The position numbers and the translations under genes were made by a program. From the NCBI RefSeq assembly GCF_017643905.1, contig NZ_JAEPMO010000010.1, positions 1-48,262 on the forward strand: 48,262 nucleotides of DNA, given 5' to 3'. Shown piece after piece: positions 17,089 through 25,733 of this stretch. Under the pieces are notes generated by a model. That model saw only the letters and a list, made by a program, of their open reading frames with translations, was not told the DNA's origin and did not search any database. This DNA comes from Marivita sp. (GTDB taxonomy: Bacteria > Pseudomonadota > Alphaproteobacteria > Rhodobacterales > Rhodobacteraceae). Position 1 is the first letter of the stretch. Each line of letters starts with the position of its first letter.

Positions 17089-18114
17089 TCAGGTTGCGGC
17101 GGGTCCGGTGGACCGGCCGATGATCAGGTCTGCTTCGAGCAGGCGGGTCTTGGGCCCTTTTTGGGGCAGGGCGATCAACGACAGCAGCATATCGGCCGCC
17201 TCTGACCCGGCATAGCGCACCGATGACCGCAACGCGGTGAAAATTGGTACATCATCCCCATTCTCGAGATAGCTCAGCGCGTCGTCATGGGTGATGATGG
17301 ACACGTCCCGCGCCAGCACAAGCCCCGCCTCGTGAATCGCACGGCGCACGCCAATGGCCGTGATGATCGAAGAACAGACGAACGCAGTCGGTTTTTGTGA
17401 TCGTGCCAGCATCTCCTTGGCGGCGCGATAGCCATAGATCTCGGTCATTTCCTCGCTGCGCATCAGGCTGGTATCAATGGAAATACCGTGATTGCGCAGG
17501 GCCGTTTCGTAGCCCTTGCGCCGCCGAAAGGCGAAATCCATGTGCTCGAGACCATTGAGCAGCGCAATGCGCTTGTGGCCGAGTTCGATCAGAAACTGCG
17601 TCCCGCGTTCGAACGCGCCACGGTTGTTCACGTCGATCCACGAATAAGGCAGATTCACATCCGTCGACCGCCCGTGCACCACGAAGGGCAGGCCGATGCG
17701 GGACAGAAGCGCGATGCGTTCGTCGTTGATCACAGGGCCATGCACGATGATGCCATCCACCGTGCCGCGCGCCCGGATGTCTTCGTAGGCGCGGGTCTCG
17801 TCACGGTCGGGTACCAGCTTGAGCATCATGTCATAGCCTGCCCGCGCGTAGCTTTCTCCAGCCCCCGCGATGAAATCGCCGAACACGGGGTTCACCATCT
17901 CATGCTGGTTGGAGACCGGGATCACGTGCCCAATGGCAAGCGCACGGCCTGTCGCAAGCCCCTTGGCGCGGAGGTTGGGGCGATAGTTCAGATCCTGTGC
18001 CGCCTTCAAAACGCGGGTGCGGGTGCTTTCGCTGACTTCGGGATATCCGTTCAGCGCGCGACTCACCGTGGTCTGCGACAGGTTGAGGTGTTCCGAAAGT
18101 TGCTTGAGATTCAC
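17089..18114 (-). CDS. aglR: LacI family repressor of alpha-glucoside genes
   Basis: A LacI-type regulator of 341 residues. The helix-turn-helix is at the very N-terminus (NLKQLSEHLNLSQTTVSRAL), followed by the YPEVSESTRTRVLKAAQDL hinge region and a periplasmic-binding-like sensor domain. The start chosen is GTG at 18112-18114, with GGAAAA upstream, giving the family-typical MNLKQLSEHL. An in-frame TTG at 18124-18126 is possible but lacks a ribosome binding site and sits inside an operator. The gene is divergent from aglEFGAK and first in an operon with the GH1 and glucokinase genes. Operators at 18122 and 18281 suggest it represses both directions, itself included. Confidence 0.9.
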   Translation of the reverse strand: MNLKQLSEHLNLSQTTVSRALNGYPEVSESTRTRVLKAAQDLNYRPNLRAKGLATGRALAIGHVIPVSNQHEMVNPVFGDFIAGAGESYARAGYDMMLKLVPDRDETRAYEDIRARGTVDGIIVHGPVINDERIALLSRIGLPFVVHGRSTDVNLPYSWIDVNNRGAFERGTQFLIELGHKRIALLNGLEHMDFAFRRRKGYETALRNHGISIDTSLMRSEEMTEIYGYRAAKEMLARSQKPTAFVCSSIITAIGVRRAIHEAGLVLARDVSIITHDDALSYLENGDDVPIFTALRSSVRYAGSEAADMLLSLIALPQKGPKTRLLEADLIIGRSTGPAAT

Positions 18115-18121
18115 AGGGTTT

Positions 18122-18137
18122 TCCAAAGCGCTTTTAT
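18122..18137. promoter_or_regulatory. AglR operator 1 (autoregulatory)
   Basis: TCCAAAGCGCTTTTAT contains the central palindrome AAAGCGCTTT typical of LacI-family operators. It matches the left 13 bases of operator 2 (18281-18296). It lies immediately before the aglR start codon, where binding would block aglR transcription or elongation. Confidence 0.7.
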
Positions 18138-18245
18138 TTTTGCCACCAAATTAGACACAAAAACCAAGGCGAGGAAAGCCCCTTTACGCGCGCAAAATTT
18201 CTGCAAAGCAGCATAATACAATGATAATTCTGGCTCAACTGCGGA

Positions 18246-18277
18246 TTGACAGACGCTAACAAATCGGGGAGTTTTAA
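18246..18277 (+). promoter_or_regulatory. Candidate aglE promoter
   Basis: TTGACA at 18246-18251 is a perfect -35 box. The best -10 is TTTTAA at 18272-18277, with a long 20-base spacer. Transcription would start within operator 2, fitting repression by AglR. A half-site resembling the gap operators (ACGCTAACA, 18253-18261) lies in the spacer. Confidence 0.45.
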
Positions 18278-18280
18278 GCA

Positions 18281-18296
18281 TCCAAAGCGCTTTGGA
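18281..18296. promoter_or_regulatory. AglR operator 2, perfect 16-bp palindrome
   Basis: TCCAAAGCGCTTTGGA is a perfect palindrome with the CG centre usual for LacI-family operators. It is located between the aglE promoter and start codon, 159 bases from operator 1, a distance compatible with looping. Confidence 0.8.
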
Positions 18297-18354
18297 GTGA
18301 TTCCAGCGCGGGGGATGAGTCAGGCGCTAACATGCGCAACTTGGGAGGTACCTC

Positions 18355-19623
18355 ATGAAAAAGACGCTCACATCGAGTGTGGCGGTTGCCGCGCTGTGCT
18401 CCAGCGCCGCATTTGCCGAAGATCTCACTGTATTCGGCCCATGGCTTGGCCCGGACCAAGCCAATGTCGAGGCGGTTCTGTCCGATTTCGCCGCGAAGTC
18501 CGGTCACAACGTCAGCTATGTCGGCTCCGACAGCTTTGAACAGCAGATCGTCGTTGATGCTGAGGCCGGTTCGGCTCCGAACATCGCCGTTTTCCCGCAG
18601 CCGGGTCTGGCGTCCGATATGGCCGCGCGTGGCTTCCTCACGCCGCTCAAGGATGGCACCGCTGACTGGGTGCGCGACAACTACGCCGCCGGTCAGTCCT
18701 GGGTCGATCTGGGTACCTATGCTGGTCCGGACGGCGCAGAGGACCTTTACGGCTTCTTCTACAAGGTCGATGTGAAATCGCTGGTCTGGTACTCGCCCGA
18801 GAACTTCGAGGATGCGGGCTACGAGATCCCGACCACCATGGAAGAGCTTAAAGCACTGACGGATCAGATCGTCGCCGATGGTGAAACGCCATGGTGCATC
18901 GGTCTGGGGTCCGGGGGTGCAACCGGCTGGCCGGCGACCGACTGGGTCGAGGATATGATGCTGCGCACACAGACGCCCGACGTCTACGACCAGTGGGTGT
19001 CCAACGAAATCCCGTTCACCGACGAGCGCGTTGTTGCTGCGATCGAAGAATTCGGGGCATTTGCCCGCAATGACGACTATGTGGCCGGTGGGGCCGGGGC
19101 CGTGGCCTCAACCGATTTCCGCGACAGCCCGAAGGGTCTCTTTGCAGCACCGCCGCAGTGTTACATGCACCGCCAGGCATCGTTCATCCCGGCGTTCTTC
19201 CCGGAAGGCACCGAAGTGGGCGCGGATGCGGATTTCTTCTACTTCCCGGCCTATGCGGGCAAGGATCTCGGCTCTCCGGTTCTGGGTGCAGGCACGCTTT
19301 GGGCCATCACCAACGAGAACCAGGCCGCACATGATCTGATCACATATCTCCAGTCGCCCGAAGCGCATGAGATCTGGATGGCGAACGGTGGCTTCCTGAC
19401 ACCGCACAAAGGCGTCGACCTGTCGAAATTCTCGACCGAAGCTGCCGCGAACATGAACCAGATCCTTCTGGACGCCACCACGTTCCGCTTTGACGCCTCC
19501 GACCTGATGCCGGGCGGCGTGGGTGCAGGCACGTTCTGGACCGGTATGGTCGATTATGCCGGTGGGAAGGATGCGGCCACGGTTGCCGGCGAAATCCAGT
19601 CGAGCTGGGACGCGCTGAAGTAA
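18355..19623 (+). CDS. aglE: Alpha-glucoside ABC transporter, substrate-binding protein
   Basis: A 422-residue periplasmic binding protein. The signal peptide MKKTLTSS with hydrophobic core should be cleaved after Ala21 (AFA-ED). The mature start DLTVFGPWLGPDQANVEAVL and the WCIGLGSGGATGWPATDWVE segment are characteristic of AglE-type proteins, which bind sucrose, maltose, trehalose and related alpha-glucosides. The start follows TTGGGAGGTACCTC. It heads the aglEFGAK operon, in the same order as in Sinorhizobium meliloti. Confidence 0.93.
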   Translation: MKKTLTSSVAVAALCSSAAFAEDLTVFGPWLGPDQANVEAVLSDFAAKSGHNVSYVGSDSFEQQIVVDAEAGSAPNIAVFPQPGLASDMAARGFLTPLKDGTADWVRDNYAAGQSWVDLGTYAGPDGAEDLYGFFYKVDVKSLVWYSPENFEDAGYEIPTTMEELKALTDQIVADGETPWCIGLGSGGATGWPATDWVEDMMLRTQTPDVYDQWVSNEIPFTDERVVAAIEEFGAFARNDDYVAGGAGAVASTDFRDSPKGLFAAPPQCYMHRQASFIPAFFPEGTEVGADADFFYFPAYAGKDLGSPVLGAGTLWAITNENQAAHDLITYLQSPEAHEIWMANGGFLTPHKGVDLSKFSTEAAANMNQILLDATTFRFDASDLMPGGVGAGTFWTGMVDYAGGKDAATVAGEIQSSWDALK

Positions 19624-19641
19624 GCGACTTGCAATGATCCA

Positions 19642-19667
19642 GGACTGCGCGGGCATTCGCGCAGTCC
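19642..19667 (+). terminator. Stem-loop after aglE (attenuator or stabiliser)
   Basis: Perfect 10-bp arms GGACTGCGCG (19642-19651) and CGCGCAGTCC (19658-19667) enclose a six-base loop. No U-tract follows, so it probably stabilises the aglE message or partly attenuates rather than ending transcription. Confidence 0.55.
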
Positions 19668-19753
19668 AAATCTACAAAGCTGCAAAGCCAAAACCCGTTT
19701 TAAGGGACCACCAGTGGCACACACTGGATCAGCACACATTTTGGGAGGGACAG

Positions 19754-20773
19754 ATGAATCCCGCAATTCAAGGTCTGTTGACCATTGCCATCGGTGTCGG
19801 CGGTTGTCTGAGCTATTTCTACTTTTCCAACCAGATTTTGGACAAGGTGGTGTTTCCCGCCAAAGGCCCGAACGCGGGTAAGAACATCAACCGCGCCAAT
19901 CTCGTACGCCCGTGGCTGTTCCTGCTGCCGGCTCTTCTGGCGTTGGGGCTGTACCTTGCCTACCCGGTGGTCGAAACCATCCGCCTGTCTCTCACCTCGC
20001 GCGAGACATTGCCGGATGGCACAACCGTCTACAATTTCGTGGGTCTTGCCAATTACGTGCAGATGTCGGGCGATCCCAAGTTCTGGGAAGCATTGGTCAA
20101 CAACATGTTCTGGCTGATCGTCGTTCCCGCCATGTCGACCGCCTTTGGTTTGCTGGCTGCACAGCTGACTGACCGGCTCTCATGGGGCAATATCGCCAAA
20201 TCGCTGATCTTTATGCCGATGGCGATTTCCTTTGTCGGGGCTGCGGTGATCTGGAAACTGGTCTACGACGCGCGCCCGCCGGGCACCGAACAGATCGGCG
20301 TGCTGAATGCCATCTATGTCTGGCTGACGGGCAATGATCCGCAGCAATGGCTGACCACGCCATTCTGGAACAGCTTTCTGCTGATGATCGTTCTGATCTG
20401 GATCCAGACCGGCTTTGCCATGGTGATCCTGTCTGCCGCCCTGCGCGGCATCCCGGAGGAAACCATCGAGGCCGCCATCGTGGATGGTGCCAACCCGTTC
20501 CAGATCTTCTTCAAGATCAAGATGCCCCAGATCGCCGGCACCATCGTCGTGGTCTGGACCACCATCACGCTCGTCGTGCTCAAGGTGTTCGACATCGTGT
20601 TTGCCATGACCAACGGTCAATGGGGCACGCAGGTTCTCGCCAATTACATGTTCAACCAGTTGTTCGTCGCCCGCGATTGGGGCGTCGGGTCGGCCAGTGC
20701 CATGATCATCATGCTGCTGGTGACGCCGATCCTTTACTGGAACGTGCGCAACGCGCGCAAAGAAATGCGCTGA
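19754..20773 (+). CDS. aglF: Alpha-glucoside ABC transporter permease AglF
   Basis: A 339-residue inner-membrane permease. The ATG at 19754 behind TTGGGAGGGACAG is preferred; an upstream in-frame ATG at 19634 would run through the stem-loop. An extra N-terminal membrane helix (LLTIAIGVGGCLSYFYF) precedes the usual set, followed by RPWLFLLPALLALGLYL. The EAA loop is EAAIVDGANPFQIFFKIKMP. The N-terminal extension matches AglF-like permeases. It works with AglG and AglK. Confidence 0.92.
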   Translation: MNPAIQGLLTIAIGVGGCLSYFYFSNQILDKVVFPAKGPNAGKNINRANLVRPWLFLLPALLALGLYLAYPVVETIRLSLTSRETLPDGTTVYNFVGLANYVQMSGDPKFWEALVNNMFWLIVVPAMSTAFGLLAAQLTDRLSWGNIAKSLIFMPMAISFVGAAVIWKLVYDARPPGTEQIGVLNAIYVWLTGNDPQQWLTTPFWNSFLLMIVLIWIQTGFAMVILSAALRGIPEETIEAAIVDGANPFQIFFKIKMPQIAGTIVVVWTTITLVVLKVFDIVFAMTNGQWGTQVLANYMFNQLFVARDWGVGSASAMIIMLLVTPILYWNVRNARKEMR

Positions 20774-20786
20774 GGAGGGACGGAGC

Positions 20787-21944
20787 ATGGACAATATTGC
20801 AGGTACCAAATCCTCGCTCACATGGGCGGTCCACATCTCAGTCGCTCTGCTGGTGGCGCTCTGGCTTTTCCCCACGGTCGGCCTCTTCGTGTCGTCCTTC
20901 CGCACGGCGGACCAGATTGCGACATCGGGCTGGTGGAAGGCGCTGTTCCCCACGGAACAAAGCCTCACCCTGCGCACTGCTGATCCCGATACGCAGACTC
21001 TGGTCGATGGGGTCTACGTGATCGAGGGCAATCTGTTCACAGGCGAAGACCTGTCTGAGGACATCGACATGTCTGCATGGGGCACCTCGTCCCGTGATGT
21101 CGGCGCCTATGCACCGGGTGACACGGCCGAGCTGCGCGATGGTGAGCGGATCACTGTGCAGGCCAATGGCGATTACCGGCTGGAAAGCCCGGTTCAGATG
21201 GAAGGCAACAGGGGGCAGCGGATCTTCGTGACCGCCGAACTGCCGCCGGATTTCACGCTGGAAAACTACGAGCAGGTTCTCCTGTCCGGAAACGCGACCG
21301 ACAGCATGGCCAAGGCGTTCTTCAACACTCTGACCGTGACCATTCCGGCGACCATCATTCCGATCGTGGTGGCGGCGTTCGCGGCCTACGCGCTGGCTTG
21401 GATGGATTTCCCGGGCCGGGCGCTGCTGATCGCCATCGTGGTCGGCTTGCTGGTCGTGCCGCTGCAACTGGCGCTGATCCCGCTCCTGAAGCTGCATTTG
21501 GGGATCGGCATCGGCAAAGGCTACCTCGGCACATGGCTGGCCCATACGGGGTTCGGTCTACCCTTGGCGATCTATCTCTTACGCAACTACATGGTCGGTC
21601 TTCCACGGGACATCATCGAAAACGCCCGCGTGGATGGGGCGACCGAGTTCCAGATCTTCACCAAGATCATCCTGCCGCTGTCCTTCCCGGCACTGGCCAG
21701 CTTTGCGATCTTCCAGTTCCTGTGGACATGGAATGACCTGCTGGTGGCCAAGGTGTTCCTGATCGACGCGACAGGTCAGACCACGGTGATGACCAACCAG
21801 ATCGTCGAACTTCTGGGCACACGCGGCGGCAATTGGGAAATCCTTGCCACGGCAGCTTTTGTATCCATCGCGGTGCCGCTTCTGGTGTTCTTCGCGATGC
21901 AGAAATACCTCGTGCGCGGCCTGCTGGCCGGATCGGTAAAATAA
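20787..21944 (+). CDS. aglG: Alpha-glucoside ABC transporter permease AglG
   Basis: A 385-residue permease, about 100 residues longer than a plain MalG. The extra sequence lies after the first membrane segment (about residues 55-165: hydrophilic, acidic, predicted periplasmic) and is known in AglG-type subunits. The channel-forming part follows, with EAA-type loop ENARVDGATEFQIFTKIILP and the C-terminal GLLAGSVK. The start follows TGAGGAGGGACGGAGC, 13 bases after aglF. Confidence 0.92.
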   Translation: MDNIAGTKSSLTWAVHISVALLVALWLFPTVGLFVSSFRTADQIATSGWWKALFPTEQSLTLRTADPDTQTLVDGVYVIEGNLFTGEDLSEDIDMSAWGTSSRDVGAYAPGDTAELRDGERITVQANGDYRLESPVQMEGNRGQRIFVTAELPPDFTLENYEQVLLSGNATDSMAKAFFNTLTVTIPATIIPIVVAAFAAYALAWMDFPGRALLIAIVVGLLVVPLQLALIPLLKLHLGIGIGKGYLGTWLAHTGFGLPLAIYLLRNYMVGLPRDIIENARVDGATEFQIFTKIILPLSFPALASFAIFQFLWTWNDLLVAKVFLIDATGQTTVMTNQIVELLGTRGGNWEILATAAFVSIAVPLLVFFAMQKYLVRGLLAGSVK

Positions 21945-22016
21945 CGCGTCCCGCCCAAGCGGCGGGGCCAATTCTCACAACGCATCTGCGGGTGCGGATG
22001 CAAGGAAAACAGGACG

Positions 22017-23675
22017 ATGAACGTGGCAAACACTCTGGCCGCAGAAAACACAGCCGTAGACAATGACTGGTGGCGCGGTGCGGTGATCTACCAGATCTAT
22101 CCGCGCAGCTTTCAGGACAGCAATGGCGATGGCGTCGGGGATCTTCTGGGGATCGCGCAGCGGCTGCCTTATGTGGCGTCGCTTGGCGTGGATGCGATCT
22201 GGATCAGCCCGTTCTTCACCTCGCCGATGAAGGACTTTGGCTACGACGTCAGCGATTATTGCGACGTTGACCCGATGTTCGGATCGCTGGCCGATTTCGA
22301 CGTGCTCGTGCAAACGGCGCACCGCTTGGGCATCCGGGTGATGATTGACCTCGTGCTGTCGCACACCTCGGACCAGCATCCGTGGTTTCAGCTCAGCCGG
22401 TCGAGCCGCGACAATGAAAAAGCGGATTGGTATGTCTGGTCCGACCCAAAGGACGATGGCACGCCGCCCAACAACTGGCTGTCGATCTTCGGCGGGTCGG
22501 CCTGGCAATGGGATGCGCGACGCGAGCAGTATTATCTGCACAACTTCCTGACCTCGCAGCCCGACCTGAACTTCCACAACCCGGATGTGCAGCAGGCACT
22601 TCTGGATGTGACGCGGTTCTGGCTGGATCGCGGTGTCGATGGCTTCCGCCTCGATACGATCAACTTCTATTTCCACGACAAGGAATTGCGCAGCAATCCG
22701 GGACTGCCCAAGGAAAAACGCAACGCCAATATCGCGCCGTCGGTGAACCCGTATAACCATCAGGAACACCTTTATTCCAAGAACCAGCCCGAAAACCTAG
22801 CCTTCCTGGAGCGGTTCCGTGCGCTGCTTGATGAATACAACGGCACCACATCCGTGGGCGAAGTGGGTGACGCGCAGCGCGGGCTCGAAATCATGGGTGA
22901 ATATACCCGTGGCGAAAACCGCGTGCACATGTGCTACGCGTTCGAATTCCTTTCGGGGGTAGAGCCGACCGCCGACCGGTTTGTCGAAGTGTTGGGGCAG
23001 GTCGACGAGGTGGCGTCGGACGGCTGGGCCTGCTGGGCGTTTTCGAACCACGACGTGACGCGCCACGCCTCGCGCTGGAACCTGTCACCCGCCGCACAGC
23101 GCCTCTTTGCGACGCTGATGATGTGCCTGCGCGGATCGGTCTGCATCTATCAGGGCGAAGAGTTGGGTCTGCCCGAAGCCGAGGTCGGGTTCGAGGATCT
23201 GCAGGACCCCTACGGCATCCAGTTCTGGCCGGAATACAAGGGCCGCGATGGCTGCCGCACGCCGATGGTCTGGGAGCCGTCGAACCAGAATGGCGGCTTC
23301 ACATCCGGCCAGCCTTGGCTTCCGGTCAGCCACGAGCACTTGCACCACACCGTCGCGCATCAAGAAGACGATCCGGCGGCGATCCTGCACCATTACCGCC
23401 GCGCCATCGCCTTCCGTCACGCGCAGCCCGCGCTTGCCAAGGGCGAGCATGATGGCGTGAAAAGCACGGGCACCATCGTGCATTTCACCCGCAGCCATGA
23501 TGGCGCGACGATTTTCTGTGCCTTCAACCTGAGCGACCAGCCCGCCACGATTGCAATGCCGACGGGCAACTGGGCGCAGATCGGTCTGGAACTGGGGAGT
23601 GCCGGACCACAGGCGGATGGCAAATTGCATCTTGGCCCGTGGCAACCGTGCCTCGCGCTGAAAATGAATTCCTGA
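22017..23675 (+). CDS. aglA: Alpha-glucosidase, GH13
   Basis: A 552-residue cytoplasmic GH13 enzyme of the oligo-1,6-glucosidase/alpha-glucosidase group. The conserved regions are visible: YQIYPRSFQDSNGDGVGDL (25-43), DLVLSHTS (111-118), nucleophile Asp213 in GFRLDT, acid/base Glu282 in VGEVGD and the transition-state Asp346 in FSNHD. It hydrolyses sucrose, maltose, trehalose or similar disaccharides imported by AglEFGK to glucose, used by glk. It is placed between aglG and aglK as in S. meliloti. Confidence 0.93.
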   Translation: MNVANTLAAENTAVDNDWWRGAVIYQIYPRSFQDSNGDGVGDLLGIAQRLPYVASLGVDAIWISPFFTSPMKDFGYDVSDYCDVDPMFGSLADFDVLVQTAHRLGIRVMIDLVLSHTSDQHPWFQLSRSSRDNEKADWYVWSDPKDDGTPPNNWLSIFGGSAWQWDARREQYYLHNFLTSQPDLNFHNPDVQQALLDVTRFWLDRGVDGFRLDTINFYFHDKELRSNPGLPKEKRNANIAPSVNPYNHQEHLYSKNQPENLAFLERFRALLDEYNGTTSVGEVGDAQRGLEIMGEYTRGENRVHMCYAFEFLSGVEPTADRFVEVLGQVDEVASDGWACWAFSNHDVTRHASRWNLSPAAQRLFATLMMCLRGSVCIYQGEELGLPEAEVGFEDLQDPYGIQFWPEYKGRDGCRTPMVWEPSNQNGGFTSGQPWLPVSHEHLHHTVAHQEDDPAAILHHYRRAIAFRHAQPALAKGEHDGVKSTGTIVHFTRSHDGATIFCAFNLSDQPATIAMPTGNWAQIGLELGSAGPQADGKLHLGPWQPCLALKMNS

Positions 23676-23702
23676 AAGAGACAGGGTTAGGGAGGGACAG
23701 TC

Positions 23703-24791
23703 ATGGCCAATTTAAAGCTGACGGATGTCGAAAAGACGTATGCCGGCGCGGTCAACGTGCTCAAGAACATCAACCTCGACATCAAGCAAGGTGAGCTGAT
23801 TGTCTTTGTCGGCCCATCAGGCTGTGGCAAGTCCACGCTGCTGCGGATGATCGCCGGACTGGAAAAGATCACCGGCGGCACGCTCGAAATCGACGGGCAG
23901 GTGGTCAATGACATGCCGCCCGCGATGCGCGGCATTGCCATGGTGTTCCAGTCCTATGCGCTTTATCCACACATGACGGTGCGCGAGAACATGAGCTTTG
24001 CTCTCAAGATCGCCAAGAAGCCGCAGTCAGAGATTGATGCCGCGGTGAACCGCGCGGCCAAGATGCTGCAATTGGACCAGTATCTCGACCGACTGCCCAA
24101 GGCCCTGTCTGGCGGTCAGCGTCAGCGTGTGGCGATTGGCCGGTCGATCGTCCGCGACCCCAAGGTTTATCTGTTCGATGAACCGCTCTCGAACCTCGAT
24201 GCGGCGCTGCGCGTCGCCACCCGGATCGAGATTGCGCAACTCAAGGAACAGATGCCCGAAAGCACGATGATCTACGTGACCCATGATCAGGTCGAAGCGA
24301 TGACACTTGCCTCCCGCATTGTCGTTTTGGCCAACAAGGGGATCGCGCAGGTCGGGGCGCCGCTGGAGCTGTATGAACGACCCAACAGCGAATTTGTGGC
24401 GCAGTTCATCGGCTCGCCGTCGATGAACCTGCTTCCGGGCGAAATCGTGGGCACCGGGGCGCAGACCACGATCAAGATGGATGGCGGCGGCACGGCGGTG
24501 TCGGATTACCCGACCACCGATGCAGATATGGGCCTCAAGGTCAATGTCGGGGTGCGGCCCGAGGATTTCCTCGAAACGGATGGCGATTACATCTTCGAAG
24601 GCAAGGTGAACATCACCGAAGCCTTGGGCGAGGTGACGCTGCTTTATTTCGAAAAGCAGGGCGATGCGGACGCGGTGATCGGCAAACTGCCGGGCATCCA
24701 CGCCGATCTTCGCGGCAAATCCGTCCGGCTGGGCGCATCACCGGACAAGGTGCATGTGTTCCACAACGGGGTGTCGCTGCTCTACCGCTGA
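23703..24791 (+). CDS. aglK: Alpha-glucoside ABC transporter ATP-binding protein
   Basis: A 362-residue MalK-like ATPase. Walker A GPSGCGKST is at 37-45, followed by the Q-loop VFQSYALYPHM, signature LSGGQ, Walker B YLFDEP and switch THDQ. The C-terminal regulatory domain has VGVRPEDFLE. It energises AglF/AglG. The start follows TAGGGAGGGACAGTC. It is the last gene of the agl operon, and the bidirectional hairpin at 24821-24847 follows. Confidence 0.93.
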   Translation: MANLKLTDVEKTYAGAVNVLKNINLDIKQGELIVFVGPSGCGKSTLLRMIAGLEKITGGTLEIDGQVVNDMPPAMRGIAMVFQSYALYPHMTVRENMSFALKIAKKPQSEIDAAVNRAAKMLQLDQYLDRLPKALSGGQRQRVAIGRSIVRDPKVYLFDEPLSNLDAALRVATRIEIAQLKEQMPESTMIYVTHDQVEAMTLASRIVVLANKGIAQVGAPLELYERPNSEFVAQFIGSPSMNLLPGEIVGTGAQTTIKMDGGGTAVSDYPTTDADMGLKVNVGVRPEDFLETDGDYIFEGKVNITEALGEVTLLYFEKQGDADAVIGKLPGIHADLRGKSVRLGASPDKVHVFHNGVSLLYR

Positions 24792-24814
24792 GCCATCTCG
24801 CCAAGGACCAAACA

Positions 24815-24847
24815 CAAAAAACCGGGCCCGCGACATGCAGGCCCGGT
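24815..24847 (-). terminator. Rho-independent terminator, probably bidirectional
   Basis: ACCGGGCC (24821-24828) pairs with GGCCCGGT (24840-24847). Read on the minus strand the stem is followed by TTTTTTGTGTTT, a strong U-tract that would end the lysine-rich protein gene. On the plus strand CCGTTTGTT follows, giving weaker termination after aglK. Confidence 0.85.
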
Positions 24848-24881
24848 CCGTTTGTTCCGGAGTGGAATAGGTCAGATCAGA

Positions 24882-25475
24882 TCAGGCTGCCTTGGTCTTC
24901 TTTTTCTTGGTCTTGGCGCTTTTGGCTTTGGCATCAGATTTCTTTTTCTTGTCCGCTTTTTTCTTGGTTTTTCCGGGCTTTTCGTCAGCAGACGCCTTTT
25001 TCTTTTTGGTTTTCTTCTTGTCGGACGCCTTTGACTTCGAGGCGGTCTTGTCGCTGTCTTTTGCCGCTTTGGTCTTTGACCCGTCCTTCTTCTTTTTCGC
25101 CTTGGGCTCGTCTTTCGCCTTGGTCTTCTTGGCTTTCGTCTTTTTCGGTGCGGGCGTGTCTGCGCTCTCCGTCGCTTCGACCTCGGGAAGAGCGGCGGTC
25201 GGCAAAGCGACCACGACGGGTGTCTTGGCGTCCCCTTTGGCCATTGGTGTCTCTGACGGGGTCGCCGCCTTGGCCGGGCTGCCTGAGGCGACGTTAGCAC
25301 CCATCTCGGCAATCGCCTTTTTCCACGTGGCCATACGGGCTTCGGTGACACCCGGAATGGAAGCCAGCGCGACAGGATCCGCTGCTGAAAGCGCATCGCA
25401 ATCAGCAATACCAGCCGCCTCAAGCCGTTTGGCGAGTGCCGGTCCGATCCCTTTGATCTCGGTGAGTGAAGTCAT
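24882..25475 (-). CDS. Helix-hairpin-helix protein with lysine/alanine-rich histone H1-like tail
   Basis: A 197-residue protein of two contrasting parts. Residues 1-60 contain two helix-hairpin-helix-like units (LTEIKGIGPALAKRLEAAGI and LASIPGVTEARMATWKKAI), a DNA-binding or protein-binding fold. A linker rich in Pro and Ala follows. From about residue 108 to the end the chain is dominated by Lys, Ala, Ser, Asp and Thr in repeats such as KKTKAKKTKAKDEPKAKKKK, like bacterial histone H1-like tails. It would bind nucleic acid non-specifically. It is divergent from uvrA, which invites but does not prove a link to DNA repair or nucleoid structure. It is terminated by the hairpin at 24815-24847. 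Confidence 0.8.
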   Translation of the reverse strand: MTSLTEIKGIGPALAKRLEAAGIADCDALSAADPVALASIPGVTEARMATWKKAIAEMGANVASGSPAKAATPSETPMAKGDAKTPVVVALPTAALPEVEATESADTPAPKKTKAKKTKAKDEPKAKKKKDGSKTKAAKDSDKTASKSKASDKKKTKKKKASADEKPGKTKKKADKKKKSDAKAKSAKTKKKKTKAA

Positions 25476-25653
25476 AATGTTTGGTCCCCTTGGAACTTGA
25501 TCAGGCCGCTGTCGTGAGCGCCCCTTCCAAACAGGAACGCTACGCCAACGTAATTCTGTTGAATATAGATATCAGCGACTCCGATCCCGCGCGGCGGTGC
25601 CATTCTTTCTTTGAGAGCGCAGTATTATTGTGCCGTAGTGATACGAGACGCAT

Positions 25654-25668
25654 GTTCGCATAATGTTC
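25654..25668 (+). promoter_or_regulatory. LexA (SOS) box upstream of uvrA
   Basis: GTTC (25654-25657), seven bases, then GTTC (25665-25668) is exactly the alphaproteobacterial LexA site GTTC-N7-GTTC. It sits 66 bases before the uvrA start codon, consistent with DNA-damage induction of uvrA. Confidence 0.85.
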
Positions 25669-25733
25669 TCACTTTTCGATTGGAGAATTCTTGACGACCC
25701 ACTATGTGTTAACAATCCGTATCGGGGGACCAC

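Noticed and set aside
15633-17123. 496-codon plus-strand frame across glk and the GH1 gene
   Set aside because: Antisense shadow; the minus-strand genes have full catalytic motifs.
24900-25170. Low-complexity repeat-like DNA
   Set aside because: It is the coding sequence of the lysine-rich tail of the protein at 24882-25475, not a separate repeat element.
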